A stretch of 41,775 nucleotides of DNA from UBA9619 sp964630665 (GTDB lineage Bacteria > Pseudomonadota > Gammaproteobacteria > Arenicellales > UBA868): contig CAZVVN010000026.1 of assembly GCA_964630665.1 (NCBI GenBank), positions 1-41,775 of the forward strand, in the 5' to 3' direction. Positions within the stretch are counted from its first letter, which is position 1; every line of letters begins with the position of its first letter. The position numbers and the translations under genes are program-made. Shown here in pieces: positions 23,978-32,716 of the stretch. The notes beneath the pieces are model-generated. The model ran no database searches. It was not told where the DNA came from and worked only from the letters and a program-made list of their open reading frames with translations.

Positions 23978-24985
23978 ATGACGTCGCCGCTCCTGTCCGT
24001 CAGAAACCTCACGGTTGAATTTGCCACACGAGATGGTGTGGTCCCCGTAATTGATGACCTTTCATTTGATCTGGCACCAGGTGAAACGCTGAGCCTGGTT
24101 GGAGAATCGGGTTGTGGTAAGAGTATGACGGCTTTGGCCATCATGGGTCTGATTCCGTCGCCACCGGGGCGGTTTGCGGCAGGCTCGATCAGCCTGGCAG
24201 GTGAGGACCTGGTGCAGGCAACCGATAGCCGGATACGGGAGATTCGTGGAAACGAGGTCTCGATGGTGTTCCAGGAACCGATGACCTCCTTGAACCCGGT
24301 TTTCACGGTCGGTGAACAGATCAGTGAGACACTTAGGCGCCATCAGGGCCTCACCCGTCGACAAGCCCAGGCCGAGGCCGTGCAGATGCTCAATGCGGTC
24401 CAGATTCCGCTGCCCGAGAGGCGGGTCGCGGATTATCCACACCAGCTGTCAGGCGGAATGCGTCAGCGGGTCATGATCGCCATGGCGCTCGCCTGCCGGC
24501 CAAAGATCCTGATCGCCGACGAACCGACCACGGCGCTGGATGTCACCGTGCAGGCACAGATATTTGATCTTATGCAGGCACTGCGAATGGAGACTGAAGC
24601 GGCGATCATCCTGATCACTCACGATATGGGTTCCGTGGCCGAGATGGCCGAACGTGTCGTCGTGATGTACGCCGGCCGTAAGATCGAAGAAGGTGACGTT
24701 GCTGACATTCTCAGCCGCCCTCGACACCCTTACACTCGTGGGCTCATCGCGTGTGTGCCGCACCTGCTAGACACGGTCACCTCTGAACGTCCCTACCTGC
24801 AGGAGGTGCCGGGTATGGTGCCGCCATTAGCTGATTTCGGATTTGATGGTTGCATGTTTGTGCCCCGCTGCGATCTGGCTGGTGAGAGCTGCTGGCAGGA
24901 ACAACCCGACATGATCCAGTTGACTAAAAGCCAGAGCGCTGCCTGCTGGAACCTTGAGAATATCGAGGTTCCGCCCGATGCTTGA
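23978..24985 (+). CDS. ABC transporter ATPase, DppD type
   Basis: A 335-residue ATPase. Walker A GESGCGKS is at 42-49, Q-loop VFQEPMTSLNPVF, ABC signature LSGGMRQR, Walker B ILIADEPTTALD, H-switch ITHDMG. The C-terminal region GCMFVPRCDLAGESCW is the cysteine-containing oligopeptide/dipeptide extension, which in several family members binds an Fe-S cluster; further Cys residues are near the end. It hydrolyses ATP on the cytoplasmic side with the next ATPase to drive uptake. It starts eight bases after the DppC-type permease. Its last bases overlap the following ATPase gene by eight. Confidence 0.93.
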   Translation: MTSPLLSVRNLTVEFATRDGVVPVIDDLSFDLAPGETLSLVGESGCGKSMTALAIMGLIPSPPGRFAAGSISLAGEDLVQATDSRIREIRGNEVSMVFQEPMTSLNPVFTVGEQISETLRRHQGLTRRQAQAEAVQMLNAVQIPLPERRVADYPHQLSGGMRQRVMIAMALACRPKILIADEPTTALDVTVQAQIFDLMQALRMETEAAIILITHDMGSVAEMAERVVVMYAGRKIEEGDVADILSRPRHPYTRGLIACVPHLLDTVTSERPYLQEVPGMVPPLADFGFDGCMFVPRCDLAGESCWQEQPDMIQLTKSQSAACWNLENIEVPPDA

Positions 24986-25970
24986 CGCCGAGAGACAAAC
25001 TGACACGTTGCTGGAGTTGCGGGATGTCAAGGTCAGTTTTACCCTCAAGCATTCACGTCTGTTCGGCAGATCGGCTGAACTCAGGGCAGTCGATGGGGTG
25101 TCTTTGGTTGTCCGCAGGAGTCAGACGATGGGTATCGTAGGCGAATCGGGCTCTGGGAAGACGACTCTGGCTCTCGCTGTTGCCAGGCTTGTAACCGTGA
25201 CCGGCGGGCAGATCGACATGAACGGTATCGATCTTCTTGGTCTTAGCGGTGAGGCGTTGCGCAAGATACGCCACAGCATGCAGTTTATTTTTCAGGATCC
25301 CTACTCTTCACTGAATCCCAGGCTGAGAGCGTCGAAGATCGTACGCGAAACTCTGGATCGTCTGGAAATCGGCTCGGTCAGCAGCCGAGATGAGCGCGTC
25401 AAGGAACTGTTCGATCAGGTGGGCTTACGTCGTGAGCAATTGCAATTGTTTCCGCATCAGTTCTCCGGTGGGCAGCGACAGCGAATCGGTATTGCCCGGG
25501 CTATTGCTTCAAATCCGGCGCTCGTGATCTGTGATGAACCGGTCTCGGCACTGGATGTGGGGGTACAGGCACAGATCCTTAATCTTCTTCGACGACTGCA
25601 AGAACAGCTGGGGCTGACTTATCTTTTTATTTCACATGATCTTGGTGTCGTGCAGCACATGTGTGACGAGATCGCCGTGATGTACATGGGCAAGATCGTC
25701 GAACAGGCGGACCGTGAATCGCTATTCAATGATCCGAGACATCCCTACACTCGCGCCCTGTTGTCCGCGGTGCCATCTGCCGACCCAAGCCGGAGAAACC
25801 GGCAAAACAGAATCACGGTGTCGGGTGATCCGCCAAATCCGATCGATCTGCCACCGGGTTGCCGGTTTGCCTCGCGCTGTCCGCAGGTGGCCGATCAGTG
25901 TCGCACGAATCAGCCGTATCTTAAGGCGGTGGCCCCAACACACCGGGTAGCCTGTCACCTGGTGGAATGA
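24978..25970 (+). CDS. ABC transporter ATPase, DppF type
   Basis: A 330-residue ATPase, second of the pair. Walker A GESGSGKTT, Q-loop IFQDPYSSLNPRL, signature FSGGQRQRIGIARA, Walker B LVICDEPVSALD and H-switch ISHDLGVV are all intact. The C-terminal oligopeptide-transporter extension contains PPGCRFASRCPQVADQCR. The ATG at 24978 (MLDAER) was chosen since it overlaps the previous gene's end by eight bases. An upstream in-frame codon at 24954 would lengthen the overlap without adding a known motif. It ends the importer operon and faces the LLM oxidoreductase gene convergently. Confidence 0.93.
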   Translation: MLDAERQTDTLLELRDVKVSFTLKHSRLFGRSAELRAVDGVSLVVRRSQTMGIVGESGSGKTTLALAVARLVTVTGGQIDMNGIDLLGLSGEALRKIRHSMQFIFQDPYSSLNPRLRASKIVRETLDRLEIGSVSSRDERVKELFDQVGLRREQLQLFPHQFSGGQRQRIGIARAIASNPALVICDEPVSALDVGVQAQILNLLRRLQEQLGLTYLFISHDLGVVQHMCDEIAVMYMGKIVEQADRESLFNDPRHPYTRALLSAVPSADPSRRNRQNRITVSGDPPNPIDLPPGCRFASRCPQVADQCRTNQPYLKAVAPTHRVACHLVE

Positions 25971-26025
25971 TCGTGCAACCTGGAGAGCAAATCCCTGCTG
26001 CAGTCAGTCTCGCGCCTCTCTGGAC

Positions 26026-27021
26026 TTATCCCGGGGCGCAGGCCCGGATCACAGCTTCAAAGACCGCTTTTGACTCCGGGCCGCGCGCGAACGGGCTGAC
26101 GATCGGCAGATCGATACCCGATTGCCGGTAGCCCTCGATTTTTTCCCGGCACTGCTCGGCAGTGCCGACCACGCTGGTTGCCTCGATCATGACGTCGGTC
26201 ACCGCGCGGGTTGCCGCTTCTCGATCGCCCCGGGCCCAGGCCGCAGCTACCGATGCCGCTTCCTCGGCGAACCCGTATTCCGCGATCAGGCGGTTGTACC
26301 GCGGGAAGAACCCAAGATAAAACGCAAGCCCCGGTCTCAGGGAGTCCAGGGCCTGTTGGTGGTTGTCGGCGAGCGCCGCTGGCAGCAGCGAGGTCACATC
26401 GACATCAGCAGGATTGCGCCCGCAGCGCTCGGCGCCTTGGGCGATCCATTGTCTGGCTCGTAGCCCCGTCTCCAGTGTGCTGCGCGTCAGAATGAGACCG
26501 TCGGCGATCTCACCACAGACAGAGATCATCTTCGGGAAAAGGCCCGCCAGGTAAATGGGAACGTCACTGCGTTTCGGGCTGAACCAGAGATCGAAATTTT
26601 CGATCGCCACTGTTTCGCCGGCATATTGAACCACGCCATCGCGCAGTAACACCCTGACAATGTCGACACTTTCTCTCACCCTTGTAATCGGCCTGGCGTA
26701 ATCCATCCCGTGCTCGGGTTCGACCTGGACCTTGTGGCTTGAACCCAGACCCAGAATAAATCGACCCCCCGAGATCTCGTCCACCGTAGCTGCGGCCATC
26801 GCAATGGTCGGGGCCGAGCGCACGAAGACACTGGAAATCGCGGTGCCCAGCAGGATCGTCGATGTCTGTGCCGCACAGGCGGTCAAGATCGAGAACTGAT
26901 CCCCGCCGTGTGCCTCGGCGACCCAGGCCGACTCATAACCCAGTGATTCAGCCAACTTGACGCATTCGACGATCTCAGCCGGGCTCGGGCCTCCCGAGAA
27001 TGCTATTCCGATGCGTGTCAT
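26026..27021 (-). CDS. LLM-class flavin-dependent oxidoreductase
   Basis: A 331-residue TIM-barrel protein of the luciferase-like monooxygenase superfamily. It has IGIAFSGGPSPAEIVECVKLAESLGYESAWVAE at the N-terminus, LGTAISSVFVRSAPTIAMAAATVDEISGGRFILGLG (residues about 58-93), and a later YLAGLFPKMISVCGEIADGL. This arrangement is shared by F420-dependent methylene-H4MPT-reductase-like enzymes and FMN-using relatives; the cofactor cannot be told by eye. The ATG at 27019-27021 has GGGAGAG close upstream. It is transcribed away from the hydantoinase genes, across a spacer of 163 bases, and convergently with the peptide-type importer. It may act on an imported or ring-opened compound of the neighbouring operon, but nothing in the sequence proves it. 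Confidence 0.88.
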   Translation of the reverse strand: MTRIGIAFSGGPSPAEIVECVKLAESLGYESAWVAEAHGGDQFSILTACAAQTSTILLGTAISSVFVRSAPTIAMAAATVDEISGGRFILGLGSSHKVQVEPEHGMDYARPITRVRESVDIVRVLLRDGVVQYAGETVAIENFDLWFSPKRSDVPIYLAGLFPKMISVCGEIADGLILTRSTLETGLRARQWIAQGAERCGRNPADVDVTSLLPAALADNHQQALDSLRPGLAFYLGFFPRYNRLIAEYGFAEEAASVAAAWARGDREAATRAVTDVMIEATSVVGTAEQCREKIEGYRQSGIDLPIVSPFARGPESKAVFEAVIRACAPG

Positions 27022-27184
27022 GTATCTCTCCCTGCCTTTATGGTCTCCGGTGCGGCCATTTGCATACGGATTGCGAACCTGGAACCTGATTCAGAACACA
27101 ATCTGTTTCGTTTTGAATGAGCCGGTTATGATACGACTGCCGCACACTCAACGCACCTTATCCCGTACAGGGGACGATAAACCG
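27022..27184. other. Divergent intergenic region, LLM gene and hydantoinase operon
   Basis: These 163 bases lie between two divergently read genes and must hold both promoters. I see no strong -35/-10 pair. A TATGAT hexamer occurs around 27125 without a properly spaced partner. Purine-rich ribosome-binding sequences lie at each edge. No gene is evident. Confidence 0.4.
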
Positions 27185-28852
27185 ATGCCAGATCTAGACC
27201 CTGTGACACTTTCCGTTCTGAAAGGCCGTCTGGAACAGATCGCCGACGAGATGGATGCGACCCTTTTCAGGTCCGCATTCAACCCGATCATTGCCGAGGC
27301 CCATGATGCCAGTCACGGGTTGTACCATGCTGACACAGGGGAGACGTTGGTCCAGGGCAAGAGCGGGCTGCCGATATTCGTTGGGACCATGGCATTTGCT
27401 GTCCGACTGGTAATTGAGCGCATCGCGTCGGCCGACGGCCCTTTGAATCCAGGTGATACCTACATCTTCAACGATCCATATGAAGGTGGTACACACCTCT
27501 CCGACTTCAAACTGGTGCGCCCTTATTTCTACCAGGGTGAGCTCTTCTGCTTCCTGGCTTCGGTAGGGCACTGGCACGATGTCGGCGGTAACGTGCCCGG
27601 TAACTACAATCCTGCAGCGACTGAGAGTTTTCAGGAAGGTATGCTGATTCCACCGGTCAAACTCTGTGAAGGTGGGCAGATCAGAAACGACATAATCGAA
27701 ATCCTGAAGGCCAATTCCCGTCTGCCGGGATCACTCTATGGGGACCTCAACGGGCAGTTGAATGCGCTCGATCTTGGCGCGCAACGGCTTGATGCACTGC
27801 TCGAAGAATACGGTACCGCCCAGGTCGAGCAGGCCTTCAGTGAGCTGAAGAGGCGGGCCGAGACACTGATGCGCAGTCATATTGCAGAGTTGCCGCAAGG
27901 CAGGTACTCGGCTGAAGACTGGCTGGACAACGACGGTATCGTCGATCAGCCTTTGCGTGTAGCGCTGGATATCGACATCCGGGACGACAGCATGTGTCTG
28001 GATTTTTCCAGGACAGCGGCCTCATGTGCGGGGCCAGTCAACATATCCCGGTCTACGACGATCGCTTGTTGTTACGTTGCTTTGAAGCATATCTTCAAAG
28101 AGGTGCCGGCAAACTCCGGCGTTCTTTCGCCTATCGAATTCATTATCCCGGAAGATAGCCTGCTGTCGGCAACTGTTCCCCGGCCGGTGGGGGGGTATAC
28201 CGAGACCATCCTTCGAATCATCGACGTGATCTTCGTCGCCTTGTCACAGGCCGATCCTAGGATCTCCAACGGCTGTGCGTACGGTACGATCAACGCGCTG
28301 TCTCTCGCTGGGTTCCGCAGAGACGGGCGGCGCTGGGTGATGTTTTCCTTTTTTGGCGGAGGACACGGTGGGCACCCCGAAGGTGACGGTCTCAATCATG
28401 GTAATGCGCCGATCTCGACGGCCACGATCCCGCCGTTGGAGATTCTTGAGGCGGCCTACCCCGTGTACTTCACCCAATGGGCGTTGCGGCCGGACAGCGG
28501 TGGTAGCGGGGAGCACCGCGGCGGCTGTGGGGCGGTATACGAAATCGCCCTGCTGGAGGATGAGGCTGAAGCTTTTCTTTTCGGCGATCGAGGAAAATTT
28601 CCACCACCCGGTGTGGCGGGCGGATCACCGGGCAGTTGCAACCGGTTCTCCTATGAGCAGGATGATGGGTTTCACTCACCGGAGTTGATGTCCAAGATCG
28701 TCGGAGTTAAGTTGAAGAAAGACCAGCGGGTTCGCCTCGAAACTCCGGGTGGCGGTGGCTTTGGGATGCTGGACAAAAGAAGGCAGGAACGCCAGCAAGA
28801 GGATCTCCGGCTCGGTTATGTGACAGCAAACACCGGTAAGGGTCGGCAGTAG
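27185..28852 (+). CDS. hyuB: Hydantoinase/oxoprolinase subunit B
   Basis: A 555-residue HyuB-family protein. Diagnostic segments: DPVTLSVLKGRLEQIADEM at the N-terminus, SHGLYHADTGETLVQGKSG, YIFNDPYEGGTHLSDFKLV, HWHDVGGNVPGN, DFSRTA, the glycine-rich GGGHGGHPEGDG, and GGSGEHRGGCGAVYE near the end. It is the second subunit of ATP-dependent hydantoinases, 5-oxoprolinase and acetone/acetophenone-carboxylase-like enzymes. The ATG at 27185 begins the family's conserved N-terminus and has AGGGGA ten bases upstream; the frame is open further 5', but that part overlaps the divergent gene. HyuA follows 15 bases later. Together they would hydrolyse or carboxylate a cyclic amide or ketone; substrate unknown. 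Confidence 0.9.
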   Translation: MPDLDPVTLSVLKGRLEQIADEMDATLFRSAFNPIIAEAHDASHGLYHADTGETLVQGKSGLPIFVGTMAFAVRLVIERIASADGPLNPGDTYIFNDPYEGGTHLSDFKLVRPYFYQGELFCFLASVGHWHDVGGNVPGNYNPAATESFQEGMLIPPVKLCEGGQIRNDIIEILKANSRLPGSLYGDLNGQLNALDLGAQRLDALLEEYGTAQVEQAFSELKRRAETLMRSHIAELPQGRYSAEDWLDNDGIVDQPLRVALDIDIRDDSMCLDFSRTAASCAGPVNISRSTTIACCYVALKHIFKEVPANSGVLSPIEFIIPEDSLLSATVPRPVGGYTETILRIIDVIFVALSQADPRISNGCAYGTINALSLAGFRRDGRRWVMFSFFGGGHGGHPEGDGLNHGNAPISTATIPPLEILEAAYPVYFTQWALRPDSGGSGEHRGGCGAVYEIALLEDEAEAFLFGDRGKFPPPGVAGGSPGSCNRFSYEQDDGFHSPELMSKIVGVKLKKDQRVRLETPGGGGFGMLDKRRQERQQEDLRLGYVTANTGKGRQ

Positions 28853-28867
28853 ATCACGGATTGGGTG

Positions 28868-30931
28868 ATGAGTACCGGGACTGCACGAATCGTTGTCGGC
28901 GTTGATGTCGGGGGGACGTTTACCGACATGTTTTTTCTTAATGAGGCTGATGGCAGTTGTGATGTTGTCAAGGTGCCCACTACCAGGGATGATCAATCCC
29001 GGGCTATTCAGCACGGTATTAGCCGGGCCCTTGGCGGACTCGGTCGGGTGGCGACCATCGTTCATGGGACAACGGTAGCGACCAACGCCCTGCTTGAGCG
29101 TAAAGGCGCCCGGACCGGCTTGATCACCACCCGTGGGTTTCGGGACGTGCTGGAAATGCGGCGCAGGGACCGGCCCAACACCTGGGGCCTGTGGGGGACA
29201 TTTACCCCGCTGATTCCCAGGGATTTTCGCCTCGAGGTCGACGAGCGAGTGCTCGCGGACGGCACTTTGCTGAGACCGATCGAGCCCGACCAGGTCAGCC
29301 AGGCCGCACAGCAGCTGCTCGAGCAGGGTGCTGAATCGATCTGTGTGTTCTTCATCAATGCCTACGCCAACGACCACAACGAACGCCTGGCTGTGGAGGC
29401 GGTGCGGGCGATGTGGCCAAACCCCCACGTGACCGCTTCACATGAGATCCTGCCGGAAATCAGGGAATTCGAGCGGGCTTCTACGGCATCGCTGAACGCC
29501 TATCTGCAGCCGGTCATCGGGGAATATCTCGACCGGCTGGAACACGGGCTTCGCAAGGATGGGTTGAGTGGAAACATCCTGATCGTGCAGTCCAATGGTG
29601 GCGTCATGACGATTGACACCGCCTGCAGGCTTCCTGTTCGAACCGCGTTGTCTGGGCCTGCAGCCGGTGTGATCGCAAGTGCCCACATTGCCCAGTCCGC
29701 GGGGATCGAGAATCTTATTACCTGTGATATGGGGGGTACCAGCTTCGATGTGTCTGTGATCGCAAAAGGCCGCAGTGAAATGGTGCCGCAGACCCAGATT
29801 GACTTTGGCCTGATCATCAGGACGCCGATGGTCGAGATCACGACGATCGGTGCCGGAGGCGGTTCGATCGCGTGGATCGATGCGGGGGGGTTACTTCAGG
29901 TCGGGCCTGAAAGTGCAGGGTCGGACCCAGGACCGGTTTGCTACGCGCAGGGCAACGTTCATCCGACCGTGACCGATGCCAATCTGGTACTCGGCCGCAT
30001 TAATGCGCAGCAGCCGATCGGGGGCGAGCGGACAACGCTCGATGTTGAATCGGCTCGGCATGCGATTCAGTGCGAGATCGGTGTGCCGCTGGGCCTGGAT
30101 GCCATGGCAGCGGCTGAGGCGGTTATCCGGGTGGCCAATGCGAAAATGGCCGGGGCCATCCGACTGGTATCGGTCGAGCGCGGCCATGATCCCAACAACT
30201 TTGTCGCCATGCCTTTCGGCGGTGGCGGCGCCCTACACGTGGGATCGCTTATCAAGGACGTTGGGCTCGCCAGTGCACTCGTACCCCGTTACCCGGGGGT
30301 CACCAGTGCGTTGGGTTGTATCGCTGCGGACATGCGCCACGACCGGGTGATGACAATCAACCAGCTGTTGGCGGAACTGGACCCTGTGCAACTCGTCCAG
30401 AGGATACGGGAAAGCACAGAAGACGGCGAGCACCTGTTGCGCCAAGCGGGGGTTCGTCTCGACGGGGTCGAGGTGCTGTGTGAGCTGGACATGAACTATG
30501 TCGGTCAGACTCACACGATTGCGGTGCCCTTGCAGGAGCAGTTACCGGACGACAGTACTGCCCGTGCGGTCATAGGAGCGGCTTTCGACCGGACTTACCG
30601 CGCGACCTACGGTCGGCTGCTGGAGGATATTCCCCTACGGGTCCTGAACCTTCGGATTGCCGTAGTGGGCCGACGGCCGGTTTTTGATCTGTCGGTCATC
30701 GCGCCTGCCGCCGACAGCACCAGCACGATGACAGGTGAGCGGGATGTATGGGTTGATGGGGGCTGGCACCGAGCTCGTGTTTACGAACGGCTCAGCCTGC
30801 CAGTAGGGGAACGTATCCACGGGCCGGCAGTTCTCGAGCAGTCCGATGCGACAATCTTCATCGATCCGGGCCTGGAAGGTGTGGTCGACGGCCATGGTAA
30901 TCTGGTTGTGCAACGACTGAACTCTGAGTAA
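28868..30931 (+). CDS. hyuA: Hydantoinase/oxoprolinase subunit A
   Basis: A 687-residue HyuA-family protein with the actin/hexokinase-like ATP fold. The phosphate-1 loop GVDVGGTFTD is close to the N-terminus, HGTTVATNALLERKGAR follows, and the second half carries CDMGGTSFDVSVI, GAGGGSIAWIDAGGLLQVGPESAGSDPGP and MPFGGGGALHVG. These motifs define the ATPase subunit of hydantoinase/5-oxoprolinase enzymes, which phosphorylate the amide oxygen before ring opening. GTG at 28865 and ATG at 28868 are adjacent candidate starts; the ATG is used here. It is downstream of hyuB and only five bases upstream of the isochorismatase-fold gene, so the three are an operon. Confidence 0.91.
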   Translation: MSTGTARIVVGVDVGGTFTDMFFLNEADGSCDVVKVPTTRDDQSRAIQHGISRALGGLGRVATIVHGTTVATNALLERKGARTGLITTRGFRDVLEMRRRDRPNTWGLWGTFTPLIPRDFRLEVDERVLADGTLLRPIEPDQVSQAAQQLLEQGAESICVFFINAYANDHNERLAVEAVRAMWPNPHVTASHEILPEIREFERASTASLNAYLQPVIGEYLDRLEHGLRKDGLSGNILIVQSNGGVMTIDTACRLPVRTALSGPAAGVIASAHIAQSAGIENLITCDMGGTSFDVSVIAKGRSEMVPQTQIDFGLIIRTPMVEITTIGAGGGSIAWIDAGGLLQVGPESAGSDPGPVCYAQGNVHPTVTDANLVLGRINAQQPIGGERTTLDVESARHAIQCEIGVPLGLDAMAAAEAVIRVANAKMAGAIRLVSVERGHDPNNFVAMPFGGGGALHVGSLIKDVGLASALVPRYPGVTSALGCIAADMRHDRVMTINQLLAELDPVQLVQRIRESTEDGEHLLRQAGVRLDGVEVLCELDMNYVGQTHTIAVPLQEQLPDDSTARAVIGAAFDRTYRATYGRLLEDIPLRVLNLRIAVVGRRPVFDLSVIAPAADSTSTMTGERDVWVDGGWHRARVYERLSLPVGERIHGPAVLEQSDATIFIDPGLEGVVDGHGNLVVQRLNSE

Positions 30932-30936
30932 CCATA

Positions 30937-31536
30937 GTGGGAACACTGTCGAACACGGCCCTGGTTCTGATCGACTTGCAGAATGACTTTCTGCATGCCG
31001 AAGGGGCCTATGCACGCGCGGGTATCACCTGTGAGGCCATAGCCGCACTGCCTGCTTCACTGGCTCCAGTTTCTGATGCTGTCCGACGTTCTGGTGGATG
31101 GGTGGTGTCGACCCACTTCACACTCGTTCCGGGACGCGATGCTGAGCCGCTGATCAGTCAGCACCTTCGAGAATTACGTCCTTTCCTTGCTCGGGGCGAT
31201 TTTGCGCCGGGGAGTTTTGGTCATGCACTGGTGGAGGAACTTTCTCCGGCTGACCTGTCGGTGGAGAAAGTCGCCTACTCGGCGTTCTATATGTCGCGGC
31301 TGGAATGGGTACTGCGCCAAGCCGGCATCACCCACCTTGTTGCAGGCGGCATCGTCACCAATGGCGGCGTCGCATCGACGGTGCGCGATGCACATGTCCA
31401 TGGCTTTGAAGTGACCGTTCTGTCCGATGGCTGTGCGGCCTTCGACCAGCGGGTTCATGAGGTGAACCTGGAGGCACTCGGCAGTATCGCCGGGCTGACC
31501 ACCTGTGCAGAGCTGATCGACCAGTTGTCTGGCTGA
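30937..31536 (+). CDS. Isochorismatase-fold hydrolase with Cys-to-Gly change
   Basis: A 199-residue protein of the isochorismatase/cysteine-hydrolase family. The catalytic Asp is D13 in VLIDLQNDF and the Lys is K111 in VEKVAYSAFY. At the nucleophile position (usually TNxCV) the sequence is TNGGVASTVRDA, so Cys is Gly144; the codons AAT GGC GGC GTC are clear. True amidohydrolases of the family (N-carbamoylsarcosine amidase, maleamate amidase) need that Cys, whereas isochorismatases such as EntB and PhzD also have Gly there and cleave a vinyl ether. It starts with GTG five bases after hyuA, which suggests it handles the ring-opened product, but the missing Cys argues against a simple carbamoylase. 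Confidence 0.87.
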   Translation: MGTLSNTALVLIDLQNDFLHAEGAYARAGITCEAIAALPASLAPVSDAVRRSGGWVVSTHFTLVPGRDAEPLISQHLRELRPFLARGDFAPGSFGHALVEELSPADLSVEKVAYSAFYMSRLEWVLRQAGITHLVAGGIVTNGGVASTVRDAHVHGFEVTVLSDGCAAFDQRVHEVNLEALGSIAGLTTCAELIDQLSG

Positions 31537-31716
31537 CTGACGGCCCCCTGCGCGGACCATTGTCGCCACATTCAGCCTGAAGTAGACTGCTTGGCGGGGG
31601 CAGGAATTGTTTATCAGGATAATATTGGATCAAGCCGCATTCCCCGTCAGATTCTGATCAGCTGTTCGAAAGGATCTCGATTTGCGGTGACAACAGCAAC
31701 CGAAGGAGTGAAACGA
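31537..31716 (+). other. Intergenic region before amino-acid binding protein
   Basis: A 180-base spacer precedes the second binding-protein gene. It contains a moderately AT-rich patch (TATCAGGATAATATT near 31612-31626) that might include a -10 element, but no -35 at proper spacing was found. AAGGAG at 31703-31708 is the ribosome-binding site of the next gene. No RNA gene or other coding frame was recognised. Confidence 0.35.
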
Positions 31717-32559
31717 ATGACCAGACTATCTAGCACAGCAGTGTGCGCGTTTGTTGCCGGCGTTGCCATGATGGCTTCAGCCCAGGCCCAAGAAACCATG
31801 AAAGTCGCAGCTGACGTGGGCTACGTACCGCACGTCATGGCTACGGCGGATGGCGGTGTCGAGGGATATAACGTGGATCTTGCCAACGAGGTTGCACGCC
31901 GCATGGGTAAGGAGTTCGAGATCGTCGACCAGGAGTGGTCCGGAATATTTGCCGGATTGAATGCCAAGCGTTATGACACGATTATTGCGCCAACGACCAT
32001 TACTGTCGACCGGTCCAAGAACATGTTGTTTGCCGAAGGCTACATGGATGTGAACTACATTTTTATCATCAAGAAAGGATCGGCCGCCAAGACTCTCGAT
32101 GACCTTAAAGGCAAGAAGATTGCGGTTAATAGAGGCAACCTGTTTGACAAATGGCTGAGTGCCCGACAGGAACAATACGGCTGGGAAATCATGCGTTTCG
32201 GCAAGAACACCGAAGCGGTTCAGGCCGTCGTCACGGGGCGGGCTTTTGCCAACATGGCAGGTGACACGGTCGGCGGCTGGACCGCGAGCAAGAACCCCCA
32301 ATTGTCAGTGGCCGAAGTCGTGATCGAATCGGGGAAGAAAGGTGGATTTGCATTTCGTAAAGATGACGTGGCACTGCGAAACCAGTTCGAAGACATCATC
32401 GAGTGCATGAAGCTCGACGGCACCATTGCACGTATTCACGAGAAGTGGATCGGTATGCCGCCACTGCCGACATCTTCGGCTAATGTCGTTTACCGCGGAT
32501 ACGGTATGCCGGGATTTGGCGGTTACGATCCCTCTCCACATAAGATCAGCTGCAATTAG
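31717..32559 (+). CDS. Polar amino-acid-type ABC substrate-binding protein
   Basis: A 280-residue solute-binding protein of family 3 (HisJ/GlnH class). Residues 1-25 are a Sec signal peptide ending ASAQA before QETMKV, without a lipobox cysteine. Family blocks: GVEGYNVDLANEVARRMG, the alternation WSGIFAGLNAKRYDTIIAPTTIT-VDRSKNMLFAEGY, and LDDLKGKKIAVNRGN. The last 40 residues, after the usual end IARIHEKWIGM, form an extra Gly/Pro/Ser-rich tail (YRGYGMPGFGGYDPSPHKIS). The ATG at 31717 has AAGGAG eight bases upstream; longer open frame upstream is not coding. ATPase and two permeases follow after a hairpin. The ligand is likely an amino acid or similar small zwitterion or acid. Confidence 0.92.
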   Translation: MTRLSSTAVCAFVAGVAMMASAQAQETMKVAADVGYVPHVMATADGGVEGYNVDLANEVARRMGKEFEIVDQEWSGIFAGLNAKRYDTIIAPTTITVDRSKNMLFAEGYMDVNYIFIIKKGSAAKTLDDLKGKKIAVNRGNLFDKWLSARQEQYGWEIMRFGKNTEAVQAVVTGRAFANMAGDTVGGWTASKNPQLSVAEVVIESGKKGGFAFRKDDVALRNQFEDIIECMKLDGTIARIHEKWIGMPPLPTSSANVVYRGYGMPGFGGYDPSPHKISCN

Positions 32560-32573
32560 TCGCTCGAAGCCTG

Positions 32574-32609
32574 GGGTCCGGCAGTTGGTGTCGCACAACT
32601 GCCGGACCC
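32574..32609 (+). terminator. Perfect 14-bp hairpin after binding-protein gene
   Basis: Stem GGGTCCGGCAGTTG (32574-32587), loop GTGTCGCA, stem CAACTGCCGGACCC (32596-32609). It begins 14 bases after the stop of the binding-protein gene, 107 bases ahead of the ATPase gene. It is GC-rich and very stable but lacks a T-run, so partial attenuation or mRNA end protection is the likeliest role. Confidence 0.72.
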
Positions 32610-32716
32610 GTGTAATCTGAGCCCTTGACAGGGCTGGTACTTGACTCGAGTGCAATCCACTCGCTTGGGCGATGACCTGATCACATCAATGTCATGGGTT
32701 ATCCTATCCAGGACAG

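Noticed and set aside
26957..27184. Upstream extension of hyuB to a 631-residue protein
   Set aside because: The added part overlaps the divergent LLM gene and its 5' region; the family's conserved N-terminus begins at the ATG at 27185.
31591..31716. Longer start for the amino-acid binding protein
   Set aside because: It would bury the signal peptide 42 residues inside the protein. The ATG at 31717 has AAGGAG at eight bases.
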